The notes: a model not told the origin generated them from the letters alone. 41,998 nucleotides of DNA from Casp-actino8 sp001510335 (GCA_027729635.1 JAQCEM010000019.1:1-41998); one strand, 5' to 3'; positions 16,867 through 25,502 are shown, numbered from the stretch's first letter. Numbers and translations: made by a program.

Positions 16867-17841
16867 GTGAGCCAGACGCCGTTGTTTGATCTCGAGTCCT
16901 CCGATACCGACCGTCGTCGGGTTGAAGAGGCATTACTTGAAGCGGTTCAAACCCCAGACGCGTACCTCACCGAGATCGCGTCGCACTTATTTCTCGCTGG
17001 CGGCAAGCGTTTGCGCCCAATGTTCTCGGTCGTAGCGGCGCAAGTAGCTGGTGCACCAACCACTGAAGATGCAGTGCAAGGCGGCATCGCGTGCGAGCTC
17101 GTACATCTTGGTTCGCTGTATCACGACGACGTGATGGATGAATCGCCAACACGTCGCGGTGTTGAAACTGTGAACGCCAAGTGGGGCAACTTGCAGGCAA
17201 TTTTGGCCGGAGACTTTCTGTTGGCGCGAGCATCAGAAATTGCTGCATCGCTCGGTACAGAAGTTGCCGCATTGTTGGCTCGCACGATTGGTCGTCTGTG
17301 CGAAGGTCAGATTGAAGAGTTGCGTCACACTTACAACGTGGCGCGACCAGTTGAAAGTTATTTGTCATCAATTAGTGGCAAGACAGCATCGTTGTATGCG
17401 ACCGCCGCGCGCATCGGTGGCTTGGTGTCAAAGTTTGATGTACCCATGGTGAATGCACTCACTGCTTATGGTGAGGCCTACGGCATGGTGTTCCAGATCG
17501 TTGATGACTTACTTGACTTGTCGGCAACCGACGAGCAACTTGGCAAGCCGTCGGGTCACGACATGGTTGAAGGCGTGTACACATTGCCCGTGTTGCACAC
17601 CTTGGCATCGGGTGGAGTCCCGGCTCGCGAACTGGCCGACATTTTGGGTAAGCCACTCGATTTAGCCGAGCGCGATAAGGCATTGTCAATCGTCCGCTCA
17701 AACGGTGGTATTGAGGCAGCCATTGAAGTGGCTGAGATGTATGTCGAGGCAGCCGAAGAAGCGTGTCGCGCTTTGCCGAATTCGGCAGCGACGGTCGCCC
17801 TGCGATTCGCACCGAATCATTTGTTGTCAACCGTTCGCTGA
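16867..17841 (+). CDS. polyprenyl diphosphate synthase
   Basis: A 324-residue trans-prenyltransferase. It has the GGKRLRP isopentenyl-binding motif (residues ~41-47), the first Asp-rich motif LVHLGSLYHDDVMDE, GDFLLARA, and the second Asp-rich motif VFQIVDDLLDL. The two residues before the first DDxxD that set chain length are small (L-Y-H), suggesting a long-chain product such as the octa- or nonaprenyl tail of menaquinone; this is inference. A menaquinone-reductase-like flavoprotein lies further along the window (39267-40514). The gene stands alone, converging on the glnR-like gene; a leaderless start is likely. Confidence 0.93.
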   Translation: MSQTPLFDLESSDTDRRRVEEALLEAVQTPDAYLTEIASHLFLAGGKRLRPMFSVVAAQVAGAPTTEDAVQGGIACELVHLGSLYHDDVMDESPTRRGVETVNAKWGNLQAILAGDFLLARASEIAASLGTEVAALLARTIGRLCEGQIEELRHTYNVARPVESYLSSISGKTASLYATAARIGGLVSKFDVPMVNALTAYGEAYGMVFQIVDDLLDLSATDEQLGKPSGHDMVEGVYTLPVLHTLASGGVPARELADILGKPLDLAERDKALSIVRSNGGIEAAIEVAEMYVEAAEEACRALPNSAATVALRFAPNHLLSTVR

Positions 17842-17877
17842 CGTATCCGTCAGGTAGAAAATCGGGTCAAAACCCAC

Positions 17878-17929
17878 CGATCTGGTCGAGCGAAGTAGCA
17901 GAAAACCTCAGTTATTTCCGACCAGATCG
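17878..17929. terminator. bidirectional hairpin between convergent genes
   Basis: CGATCTGGTCG (17878-17888) and CGACCAGATCG (17919-17929) are perfect 11-base inverted repeats with a 30-base loop, in the gap between the polyprenyl synthase and glnR-like stops. Their position suggests transcription termination for both strands, although no U-tract adjoins. Confidence 0.5.
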
Positions 17930-17940
17930 ACCAAAGGTAT

Positions 17941-18627
17941 TTAGTTGCCCCAGCGGGATTGGCCGAAGCGGTAGCCGACGCTGCGCACTGTCTGAATCAG
18001 GTTCGCTTGCTCTTCACCTAACTTGGCCCGCAGTCGACGAATATGCACGTCAACGGTTCGAGCGCCGCCGTAATAGTCGTATCCCCACACTCGCGACAAC
18101 AGAATTTCACGGGTGAAAACCTTGCCGGGGTTCTGGGTAAGAAACTTCAACAGTTCGTATTCCATGTACGTCAAGTCAAGGGGGCGACCATCAATTGATG
18201 CCTGGTAAGTCTCGAGGTTGAGGGCAAGCCCGCCGTAATCAACCACATCGGGCTTGATACTCGATGACATGTGAGCAAACACATGCTTGAGTCGTGCTTC
18301 TAGTTCGCGTGGGTGAAACGGCAATAAACAGAAGTCAGTAAACAACTCATCACGCAAGGTGAGATCGTCGAGTTGAGCGCCAGTCACCAACAACATCAAC
18401 GGCACTTGAATTCCGTCGCGCTTGCGCAAGGCACGACACACGGCCCAAGCGCCTTCCATGTCGTCGTCGGCCATCACAATGGCGCCAAGCCAACCGTCAG
18501 TTGGTTCGGCTTTGATCACGGCATCAGCAGAGGCAAACGACTTCCAACGAAAGCCAGCCATGTCAAGCGTGCGCGCCAGTTCGGGCGACGGTGACTCGGG
18601 GAAGACTGCGATGAGATCCATGACCAT
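17941..18627 (-). CDS. GlnR-like orphan OmpR-family response regulator
   Basis: A 228-residue transcription factor. The C-terminal half (~130-225) is a winged helix: LDLTYMEYELLKFL, PGKVFTREILLSRVWGYDYY, ARTVDVHIRRLRAKLG, VRSVGYRF, closely resembling GlnR of Streptomyces. The N-terminal receiver domain is atypical: the usual K-P near its end reads LLPFHPREL, so the conserved Lys is missing, and no histidine kinase is adjacent. GlnR controls nitrogen assimilation without classical phosphorylation in known cases. Position supports this: glnA ends 8 bases upstream and glnII precedes it, so regulator and targets share an operon or neighbourhood. Start at 18627 or at the ATG two codons in (18621). 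Confidence 0.8.
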   Translation of the reverse strand: MVMDLIAVFPESPSPELARTLDMAGFRWKSFASADAVIKAEPTDGWLGAIVMADDDMEGAWAVCRALRKRDGIQVPLMLLVTGAQLDDLTLRDELFTDFCLLPFHPRELEARLKHVFAHMSSSIKPDVVDYGGLALNLETYQASIDGRPLDLTYMEYELLKFLTQNPGKVFTREILLSRVWGYDYYGGARTVDVHIRRLRAKLGEEQANLIQTVRSVGYRFGQSRWGN

Positions 18628-18635
18628 GCTCGTGC

Positions 18636-19997
18636 TCAGATGCTCTTCAAGTATCGCTGAAGTTCAAATGGAGTCACTTGCGTTTTATAACCGCGCCATT
18701 CAGAACGTTTGTTACGCAAGAACCATTCAAAGATGTGTTCACCAAGAGCTTCACGCACCAAAGTTGATGATTCCATCACATTGAGTGCTTCAGACAACGA
18801 CTGTGGCAATTGTGCGATACCTAACTTGTCGAGATCGCCATCATGCATTTCAAACAAGTTGGCATCGGCCTCAGAGGGAAGCTCGTAGTTCTGTTCAATT
18901 CCGCGCAGACCAGCCGCCAAGATCACCGAGAACGCCAAGTAAGGGTTACACGCTGGATCGGGTGAACGATATTCAATGCGTGTCGCAGACGGGTTGGCTT
19001 TCTTGGGCACTGGTACACGGATGAGTCCACTGCGATTATTGCGCGCCCACGACACATGTACGGGTGCTTCAAAACCAGGCACTAAACGCTTGTAACTATT
19101 GACTGTTTGGTTAGTTACAGCAGTGATTTCGCTGGCGTGGTGCAACAAGCCAGCCATGAACTTCTTGGCCGTGTCGGACAAGTTGTATGCATCATCAGGT
19201 GAATAGAAAGCGTTGCTATCGCTGTCGTCGGTGCCGTTGTTATTGAATAACGACAAATGCAAGTGCATTCCGCTGCCCTGCACACCTTCAAGTGGCTTTG
19301 GCATGAAAGTTGCGTGCACACCTTGCGCTGCAGCAACTTCTTTGACGACTAGACGGAAAGTCATCACACTGTCGGCCATGGTGAGCGCATCGGTATGACG
19401 TAAATCAATTTCGTGTTGCGACGGAGCATCCTCGTGGAACGAGTACTCAACCGGAATGCTCATGGTCTCGAGTGTGCGAATGGTTTCTTTACGCAATGTG
19501 CCCGTGACGTCGGTCGTTGTGAGATCAAAGAAGGATGCTTCGTCAAGCGGCTTGGGTGGCTGACCGTTTTCGGGTGGAGCGAAATAAAAGAACTCCATGT
19601 CGGGAGCGATTAAGAAATCGAGTCCCATTGCTTGAGCGCGCTGCAAGTTGCGGCGCAATACCTGACGCGGGTCGCCACCGAATGGTGAACCATCAAGGTT
19701 GTAGATATCGCAGAACACTCGCGCCTCGGGCGCCTTGTTGTCGGCCCACGGCAACATCACAAATGTGTTGGGGTCGGGAATTGCGAGCACGTCGCTTTCT
19801 TGCACGCGTGAGAAACCATCAATTGATGAACCGTCAAAGGTCATGCCATCTTCAAGAGCATTTTCAAGTTCGGCCGGGCTAATGGCGAAACTCTTGAGGT
19901 TGCCCAAGACATCGGTGAACCACAAACGAATAAGTCGGACGCCTCGTTCTTCGACGGTGCGAAGCACGTAGTCACGCTGTTGATTCAGCATGTTCAT
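18636..19997 (-). CDS. glnA: glutamine synthetase type I
   Basis: A 453-residue class I glutamine synthetase forming dodecamers that make glutamine from glutamate, ammonia and ATP. It has the N-terminal latch helix, DGSSIDGF, PDMEFFYF, the ATP-binding FMPKPLEGVQGSGMHLH-type segment, and NRSGLIRVP with the catalytic Arg. The length (no 25-residue insertion) and the SIDGF/ESDVLAIPD pattern fit the GSI-alpha side of the family. Where adenylylated enzymes have N-L-Y, this protein has N-L-F (ANLFEM), so the modification tyrosine is absent. It lies between glnII and the glnR-like gene on the same strand; expression control rather than adenylylation is likely. Confidence 0.95.
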   Translation of the reverse strand: MNMLNQQRDYVLRTVEERGVRLIRLWFTDVLGNLKSFAISPAELENALEDGMTFDGSSIDGFSRVQESDVLAIPDPNTFVMLPWADNKAPEARVFCDIYNLDGSPFGGDPRQVLRRNLQRAQAMGLDFLIAPDMEFFYFAPPENGQPPKPLDEASFFDLTTTDVTGTLRKETIRTLETMSIPVEYSFHEDAPSQHEIDLRHTDALTMADSVMTFRLVVKEVAAAQGVHATFMPKPLEGVQGSGMHLHLSLFNNNGTDDSDSNAFYSPDDAYNLSDTAKKFMAGLLHHASEITAVTNQTVNSYKRLVPGFEAPVHVSWARNNRSGLIRVPVPKKANPSATRIEYRSPDPACNPYLAFSVILAAGLRGIEQNYELPSEADANLFEMHDGDLDKLGIAQLPQSLSEALNVMESSTLVREALGEHIFEWFLRNKRSEWRGYKTQVTPFELQRYLKSI

Positions 19998-20044
19998 AGT
20001 TTCAGTCTGCCTTTGGTTGCTGAAGAATTGACACGGTAAATGAC

Positions 20045-20081
20045 TTTAGAAACAAACCAGGGGCCGGGTTTCCCCAGCCCC
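20045..20081 (-). terminator. Rho-independent terminator of glnII
   Basis: On the minus strand GGGGCTGGG pairs with CCCGGCCCC (one G-U pair) around a GAAA tetraloop, followed by TGGTTTGTTTCT. It lies about 48 bases after the glnII stop and upstream of glnA, so glnA probably has its own promoter as well. Confidence 0.75.
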
Positions 20082-20129
20082 CAGTTCACATTGCTTGCAC
20101 CTCGATCAGACGAGGCAAGGTGTGTGGCC

Positions 20130-21137
20130 TCAGCCGCAAACTGTCTCAAGAAGGAGACGGCACACGGTGTACGGATCCATATTGGCGTTGGGACGACGGT
20201 CTTCGGCGTAGCCACGACCGGTCTTTTCAACCTGGAACGGAATACGGAGTGAAGCACCACGGTCGGAAACGCCGTAGCTGAACTTGTTCCATGGAGCGGT
20301 CTCGTGCTTACCGGTGAGGCGGCTTTCGATGTCGTGACCGTAATTGGTGACGTGCTCCATGACCTTCTTGCCAATGGCGTTACATGCGGCGGTGATGGCC
20401 TTCATGTCCTTGTCATTGCGCATGGCCTTGGTCGAGAAGTTGGTGTGGGCACCAGCTCCGTTCCAGTCACCCTTTTGCGGCTTAGCAGCCAACGAAATGA
20501 CTACGTCGTAATCTTCGGCGATGCGGTGCAACAACCAGCGAGCCACGTGCATGTGGTCACCTACGGTGAGGGCGTCAGCAGCACCAATCTGGAATTCCCA
20601 CTGACCAGGCATCACTTCGGCGTTGGTACCTTCGATCATGAGGCCAGCGTCAAGACAAGCCTGGGTGTGCTCTTCAATGATCTCGCGACCAATGACGCGG
20701 CCGGTGCCGACGCCGCAGTAGTACGGACCTTGCGGTTCGGGGAATCCGCCGCCGACGGGGAAGCCGAGGGGGCGACCATCGGGACGAAGCATGGTGTATT
20801 CCTGCTCAATACCGAAGATCATTTCGTCAGAGGCGTACTTCTTGGCAGCCTTGGCACACGCAGCACGAGTGTTGGTTGCGTGGGGCTTGCCGGTGGTTGC
20901 CGATGTGACTTCGCACAAAACGAGGATGTTGTCGCCGCCACGAATGGGGTCGGGACAGGTGAACACGGGAATCAGGGCGCAGTCAGACTTGTCGCCTGAT
21001 GCCTGATTGGTTGACGAACCGTCGAAACCCCAGCTCGGAGGGGTCGTGACGTCGTCAGCCAAGATCTTGGTCTTTGAACGGAGCAACGGTGTCGGCTCAG
21101 TGCCGTCGATCCAGATGTATTCGGCTTGATAGGCCAC
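20130..21137 (-). CDS. glnII: glutamine synthetase type II
   Basis: A 335-residue eukaryote-type glutamine synthetase (GSII), as found beside GSI in Streptomyces and rhizobia. It begins VAYQAEYIWIDG; then PPSWGFDGSSTNQA, IPVFTCPDPIRGG, FGIEQEYTML, the GPYYCGVG motif, GMWEFQIG-like PGQWEFQIGAA, and the C-terminal ESRLTGKHETAPW and GASLRIP. The GTG at 21137 has GGAGG five bases upstream; the frame is open 38 residues further but that stretch is not GSII-like. It makes glutamine like GlnA but is heat-labile and not adenylylated in known cases. A terminator follows, then glnA and the glnR-like gene; nadE diverges upstream. Confidence 0.95.
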   Translation of the reverse strand: MAYQAEYIWIDGTEPTPLLRSKTKILADDVTTPPSWGFDGSSTNQASGDKSDCALIPVFTCPDPIRGGDNILVLCEVTSATTGKPHATNTRAACAKAAKKYASDEMIFGIEQEYTMLRPDGRPLGFPVGGGFPEPQGPYYCGVGTGRVIGREIIEEHTQACLDAGLMIEGTNAEVMPGQWEFQIGAADALTVGDHMHVARWLLHRIAEDYDVVISLAAKPQKGDWNGAGAHTNFSTKAMRNDKDMKAITAACNAIGKKVMEHVTNYGHDIESRLTGKHETAPWNKFSYGVSDRGASLRIPFQVEKTGRGYAEDRRPNANMDPYTVCRLLLETVCG

Positions 21138-21277
21138 TTGGTCCTCCAGGGATTTGGTCCGGCGATGCCGGGTTTGATGTACGGGGCAGCGAAAGGCTCG
21201 CAGGGGGGCATTTCTCGGTCGTTGCCCAATTGTGAACGCTGTGTGAACCATGTCGAAAAACGACCGACCCGCTCAGA

Positions 21278-21324
21278 GAAACCAACGAACGAAAACCGCA
21301 GTCCTAACGGTAACCGCAAACCTT
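21278..21324. promoter_or_regulatory. AAC-rich repeats between glnII and nadE, possible GlnR sites
   Basis: In the 226-base divergent gap, GAAACC, GAAAACC, TAACGG, TAACCG and AAACC occur in the same orientation within 47 bases. GlnR binds GTnAC/GAAAC-type half sites in tandem. Spacing here is not a clean 6-base pattern, so this is only a candidate. No other gene was seen in this gap. Confidence 0.25.
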
Positions 21325-21350
21325 CCGAACGCCCACACTGACTGTGCGGT

Positions 21351-21356
21351 TAGCCT
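21351..21356 (+). promoter_or_regulatory. -10 hexamer of nadE (leaderless)
   Basis: TAGCCT followed by 7 bases and the ATG at 21364; no Shine-Dalgarno. Confidence 0.5.
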
Positions 21357-21363
21357 CGCAAGC

Positions 21364-23007
21364 ATGGCAACTTTGCGCGTCGGCTTGGCTCAGATGAACC
21401 CCACCGTGGGCGACTTGGTGGGTAATCGAACGTTGATTGCCGACCTGTATGCGCAAGCCGTTGCTGCGAAGTGCGACATTGTTGCGTTTAGCGAACTGTC
21501 AGTGACTGGTTACCCACCCGAAGACTTGGTGTTGAAGCCGGGCTTTGTACGCGATAACCGCACAGTGGTCGAAGATCTGGCAAAACTCACCGGACCATGT
21601 GTTGCAGTTATTGGCTTTGTTGATTCGGGAGTTGGTAATCAAGTGGCTTCGGGTCGACCAGTAATTTATAACGCGGCGGCCGTGTGTGCCAACGGTGCGA
21701 TCCGCAACGTGTATCACAAACGTTTGTTACCGAACTATGACGTGTTTGACGAAGAGCGCACCTTTGAACCAGGTGCCGGCGAACATCGCGTCTTTGATGT
21801 CGCTGGTGTGAAGTGTGCAGTGTCAATTTGTGAAGATATCTGGCGGGCCGATGGTCCGGTGCAGCAGCAAGCGCGAGACGGCGCACAACTCAATATCAAT
21901 ATCAATGGCTCGCCCTTTCATAGTGGCAAGTTGCATGAGCGTGAAGAGATGTTGCGCACGCGTGCTACTGAAAACAAATGCGCGATTGTGTACGTCAATC
22001 AAGTTGGTGGACAAGACGAATTAGTCTTTGATGGTTCATCAATGGTATTTGCCGCTGATGGAACTTTGTTGAGTCGTTCTGCGCAATTTGAAAGTGGATT
22101 GACAGTTGTTGAGATCAACATTGATGAACCACGTATCGCAACGGTCGCCCCAATCAGTGATCGCTACGCAGAAATGTATGGAGCGCTGGTTCTCGGTACG
22201 CGCGATTACGTGCGTAAGAACAAGTTCACCGATGTTGTGATTGGTTTGTCGGGTGGAATTGACTCATCAATTGTCGCTGCTGTTGCAGTCGAAGCCTTGG
22301 GCGCCGAACATGTTCATGGTGTGGCGATGCCATCGCGTTATTCATCGGATGGTTCAAAGACCGATGCCTATGCATTAGCCGAAGCACTTGGTATTGATTG
22401 TCGCACGATTTCAATTGAGCCAGTATTTGAGGCGTACTTGTCAATGCTCGCACCAAGTTTTGCAGGCAAGCCAGCCGACCTCACTGAAGAAAACTTGCAG
22501 AGCCGATGCCGTGGACAGATCTTGATGGCATTGTCAAACAAGTTTGGTTGGATGGTTTTGACGACCGGAAACAAGAGCGAACTTGCGGTCGGGTACTTCA
22601 CGATTTATGGCGACTCGGTTGGTGGCTACGCAGTCATTAGAGATGTGTTGAAGACCGACGTGTTTGGTTTGAGCCGTTATGTCAATCAACGTGCTGGTCG
22701 CGAAATCATTCCCGAATCGGTGCTCACCAAGCCACCGTCGGCCGAACTTCGTCCCGATCAACGCGACGATCAGAGTTTGCCGCCGTACGACGTGCTTGAT
22801 CCGATCTTGGCGTTGTATGTCGAGCAAGATCGCACGGCCGCAGAGATTATTGAACTCGGCCATCCCGAAGACATCGTGCGGCGAATTGCACGACTCGTTG
22901 ACATTAATGAATACAAACGCCGTCAATGCCCGCCAGGTGTGCGGGTTTCTGAAAAAGCGTTTGGTAAAGATCGTCGCCTACCAATCACAAACGGCTATCG
23001 CGGTTAA
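21364..23007 (+). CDS. nadE: glutamine-dependent NAD(+) synthase
   Basis: A 547-residue two-domain enzyme. The N-terminal nitrilase-type glutaminase has the Glu-Lys-Cys triad in AFSELSVTGYPPEDL, YHKRLLPNY and CAVSICEDIW; the C-terminal NAD synthetase has the ATP-binding GLSGGIDSS (~293-301), LTTGNKSELAVGY and KPPSAELRPDQRDDQSLPPYDVLD. It converts deamido-NAD, ATP and glutamine to NAD, glutamate and AMP in the last step of NAD synthesis. I take the ATG at 21364, where the nitrilase domain starts, over an upstream frame extension from 21250. It lies divergent from the glutamine synthetases, its amide donor source. The MFS stop codon on the other strand follows immediately. Confidence 0.96.
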   Translation: MATLRVGLAQMNPTVGDLVGNRTLIADLYAQAVAAKCDIVAFSELSVTGYPPEDLVLKPGFVRDNRTVVEDLAKLTGPCVAVIGFVDSGVGNQVASGRPVIYNAAAVCANGAIRNVYHKRLLPNYDVFDEERTFEPGAGEHRVFDVAGVKCAVSICEDIWRADGPVQQQARDGAQLNININGSPFHSGKLHEREEMLRTRATENKCAIVYVNQVGGQDELVFDGSSMVFAADGTLLSRSAQFESGLTVVEINIDEPRIATVAPISDRYAEMYGALVLGTRDYVRKNKFTDVVIGLSGGIDSSIVAAVAVEALGAEHVHGVAMPSRYSSDGSKTDAYALAEALGIDCRTISIEPVFEAYLSMLAPSFAGKPADLTEENLQSRCRGQILMALSNKFGWMVLTTGNKSELAVGYFTIYGDSVGGYAVIRDVLKTDVFGLSRYVNQRAGREIIPESVLTKPPSAELRPDQRDDQSLPPYDVLDPILALYVEQDRTAAEIIELGHPEDIVRRIARLVDINEYKRRQCPPGVRVSEKAFGKDRRLPITNGYRG

Positions 23008-24234
23008 TCAAGCAGTGCTGTGTGTAGTTAGACGTTGCTGTGTGGTGCGTCCGTAGGCAACGATGCAAGCGATCATTCCGGCGGCGCAAACTGCGCCGAT
23101 GAACGATGGAACATTGATGCCGAATTTGTCGTAGGCCGCGGTGCCGCCAAAGGACATGGCGGCTCGGCCTAAGGTTCCGCCGGCTAGCACAATGCCAAGC
23201 CCGCGACCAGGTGACTCTGGAATGAGATTGGCGGCCAGCGGCAAAATACTCACGATGGAAAACTCAAAGCCGAGCGAGTAAATGCCCAACAAAATCAAGC
23301 CTAAGACTGCGTTGTTGTGACCGAATGTGAGCAACAACCCAGCGGGCAAAATGAGAGCTGCACCAAATATGGTGCTGCGTTCTTTACCCCAGGTGTCAGT
23401 ACGCCGCGCACTGGTGACCGAAGCCAATAGTTCAAAGGCACCTAGCCCAAAGACAACCGCCGAAATGCCGGCTTCGGTAAAACCAAATTCATCTTCCAGC
23501 CACGAACCAAAAGTGACAAACAAAGTTTGGCTGGCCGCCATTAAGAAAAACATGGCACCGAAAATCCAGTAGCCGTTTAATGGCATCTTGTGTTTGATGG
23601 TGTTGCGCGAGCGTTGCGAACCAGCAACATCATGTGCATCAAGTCGTGTCGCAACAACGAGACCCAAGATGGCCACACTGATGGCACCCACCGCATAACC
23701 CCAACGCCAAGAACTGGCAGAGGCAACGAGGCCCATTGCAGTCACACCAATCAGTAAGCCGAGAGCCCACGATGTTTCGGTGATACCAATGACTCGGCCA
23801 CGCTTGTCGTATTCAACATGGTCGTTGACCCATGACGCGAGACCAATATCGAAAATGAACTTGGCAACAGCGATGAGCAAAATGCCGAGAACAAAGACCC
23901 AGACCGACGGGCTTGCCGCGGCGATGGTGGCGGCACCCGAGATCGCAAGTAACCCTCCGGCCATGGCAGTGCGACGATGTAAAAGGTCGACCCAACGACC
24001 AAGAATTGGCGAAATACCCATCGCAAGTTCGGTGATCATGAGTGCGAGTCCAAGTCGGGACAAGCTGATTTTGAAATCATCGGAGATGCTCGCTAAGAAC
24101 GGCGGTGCAAAACGGAAGCAAGCATTTGACGTCAGGCGGCCGACGGTAAGCGTAATGACATGACGTCGAGTTTCTTCAGAATACGAATCATCCAGAAACC
24201 GATCAGCGAAATAACTTTTGTTGCGAACGTTCAA
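23008..24234 (-). CDS. MFS transporter
   Basis: A 408-residue major facilitator protein with about 12 hydrophobic segments. The loop between helices 2 and 3 reads GRWVDLLHRRTAMAGG, a version of the G-x3-D-x2-G-R-R loop, and the second half repeats it as RRTDTWGKERS. Residues 1-45 are hydrophilic with YSEETRRHVITLTVGR before the first helix. The substrate is not evident. The start overlaps the stop of the YgjP-like gene by 4 bases (ATGA), so it is the last gene of a three-gene minus-strand operon; its stop codon abuts the nadE stop with no gap. Confidence 0.9.
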   Translation of the reverse strand: MNVRNKSYFADRFLDDSYSEETRRHVITLTVGRLTSNACFRFAPPFLASISDDFKISLSRLGLALMITELAMGISPILGRWVDLLHRRTAMAGGLLAISGAATIAAASPSVWVFVLGILLIAVAKFIFDIGLASWVNDHVEYDKRGRVIGITETSWALGLLIGVTAMGLVASASSWRWGYAVGAISVAILGLVVATRLDAHDVAGSQRSRNTIKHKMPLNGYWIFGAMFFLMAASQTLFVTFGSWLEDEFGFTEAGISAVVFGLGAFELLASVTSARRTDTWGKERSTIFGAALILPAGLLLTFGHNNAVLGLILLGIYSLGFEFSIVSILPLAANLIPESPGRGLGIVLAGGTLGRAAMSFGGTAAYDKFGINVPSFIGAVCAAGMIACIVAYGRTTQQRLTTHSTA

Positions 24235-24830
24235 TTCAGTTCCGTTTCGTGAGCCGTATCTGCTTCGTCGGCAGTGTCGTCACTATCACCAGATTTGGCA
24301 ATGAGATATCCAATGGCGCGTTCGGTCTTGTCGTAGCGGCGAGTGATTTCCCAAAAATCAGGACCGTGTCCTGACACATGCAAGTGCGCTAATTCGTGAA
24401 CGATGACGTAGTCGAGCACCCATGACGGAAAGCCGATGAGGCGAGTGGACATACGAATGGTTTTTGTTGACGGTGTACAAAGTCCCCACACCGATGTGAG
24501 ATTTTCTGCCCATTCAATGCTGTCGGGTGTACGTAATGAATAGCGCTTCGCCAAAATGCACGCCCGATCGGTGAGGTCAAGTTCTTGCGTGGCAATTTTG
24601 CGTTTGAACCGACGCACCATTTCGGCGACATTGGTGGCCTCTTCACTCTTACTCATCCAACTCGGAATCGAAACGCGCAACACATCGCCATGCATCTGTG
24701 CACTCACGGTGCGACGACGTTTTTTTGACCGAACGACTTCAATTTGAAATGGTTCGGCTTGAACGGTGGAGTCATCAAAAAGTTTGAGTTCAGAATTATC
24801 TGAGTCGGTATTACTCGTCACGTCGCTCAT
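24231..24830 (-). CDS. YgjP-like (DUF45) metallopeptidase-domain protein
   Basis: A 199-residue protein. Residues ~25-175 form the YgjP/DUF45 domain: an N-terminal KKRRRTVSAQ strand, then VIVHELAHLHVSGHGPDFW with the zinc-binding H-E-x2-H and a further His, and a final helix ending AIGYLI. Relatives are predicted SprT/WLM-type zinc peptidases; YgjP's substrate is not established. The tail (residues 180-199) is acidic and rich in Asp/Glu/Thr. It overlaps the MFS gene downstream and the histidine phosphatase upstream by 4 bases each (ATGA), so the three are translationally coupled. Confidence 0.88.
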   Translation of the reverse strand: MSDVTSNTDSDNSELKLFDDSTVQAEPFQIEVVRSKKRRRTVSAQMHGDVLRVSIPSWMSKSEEATNVAEMVRRFKRKIATQELDLTDRACILAKRYSLRTPDSIEWAENLTSVWGLCTPSTKTIRMSTRLIGFPSWVLDYVIVHELAHLHVSGHGPDFWEITRRYDKTERAIGYLIAKSGDSDDTADEADTAHETELN

Positions 24831-25468
24831 TCGACTGCACCGGTGCTGCGAAGTTCATCGGCAATGAGTTGCAACGGAAACAACAGCGACCCGCATTTCC
24901 AACCCTCGTTGGGCGTGTGTTCAAACCACGATCCAGCCAAGTTAGGAAAGCGTTGTTGTCCACCCCCGAGGTGTTCACGCATCAGACGCAGAACGCCGCC
25001 ATGTGAAATCACCAAAACACAACCACCCGTGTAGTGCGCCACGATGTCGTTAAGTGCTTCAAGGGCGCGCGATGTCGTTGATTCGACACTTTCAAAATTG
25101 GGTGGGCGGCGATCGGTCTCGAGATAGCCCGGCCATTGTGAGCGGATCTCGGCCTGAGTCAGGCCTTGCCATTCGCCGGCGTGATTTTCTCGCCACCGCG
25201 GGTCAAGGCGGTGCGTTGAGCAGCCGATGACGGAGGCAATGGCTTGTCCGGTGATTCGAGCTCGTTCAAGATCGCTCGTGACGACGACGTCAAAAGTCGG
25301 ACATTCGGTGGCAATCAGTCCGCCGGCGAGTCGGGCTTGTTCACGACCGAGGGTGGTGAGGGGTGGATCGGCCTGGCCTTGCCAGCGACCACTCGCATTC
25401 CATTCACTTTGGCCATGCCTCAGAACCAAGATTCGGGTTCGAAGTTGGTTCGAGGGTTCAACTGGCAC
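24827..25468 (-). CDS. histidine phosphatase family protein
   Basis: A 213-residue phosphoglycerate-mutase-like phosphatase. ILVLRHGQSEWNASGRWQG gives the catalytic RHG histidine near residue 18, TSDLERARITG the conserved Arg, WRENHAGEWQGLT the acid residue, and VLVISHGGVLRLM the second catalytic histidine. Substrates range from sugar phosphates to cobalamin and mycothiol-related intermediates, so function is open. The GTG start at 25468 lacks a clear ribosome binding site; TACCCT lies 8 bases upstream. It heads the operon with the YgjP-like and MFS genes and diverges from the MoaD-like gene across a 34-base gap. Confidence 0.9.
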   Translation of the reverse strand: MPVEPSNQLRTRILVLRHGQSEWNASGRWQGQADPPLTTLGREQARLAGGLIATECPTFDVVVTSDLERARITGQAIASVIGCSTHRLDPRWRENHAGEWQGLTQAEIRSQWPGYLETDRRPPNFESVESTTSRALEALNDIVAHYTGGCVLVISHGGVLRLMREHLGGGQQRFPNLAGSWFEHTPNEGWKCGSLLFPLQLIADELRSTGAVE

Positions 25469-25502
25469 AACCCACGAGGGTAGTGCGGGTACGCTCGGCG
25501 AG
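25469..25502. promoter_or_regulatory. 34-base divergent promoter region with back-to-back -10 hexamers
   Basis: Minus strand: TACCCT at 25482-25477, 8 bases before the phosphatase GTG. Plus strand: TACGCT at 25490-25495, 7 bases before the MoaD-like GTG. Both starts would be leaderless or nearly so. The -35 region of each would overlap the other's -10 or coding start. Confidence 0.5.

Noticed and set aside
20304..20999. Long open frame on the plus strand opposite glnII (231 codons)
   Set aside because: Antisense to GSII with clear conserved motifs on the other strand; the product resembles no protein and is explained by codon bias.
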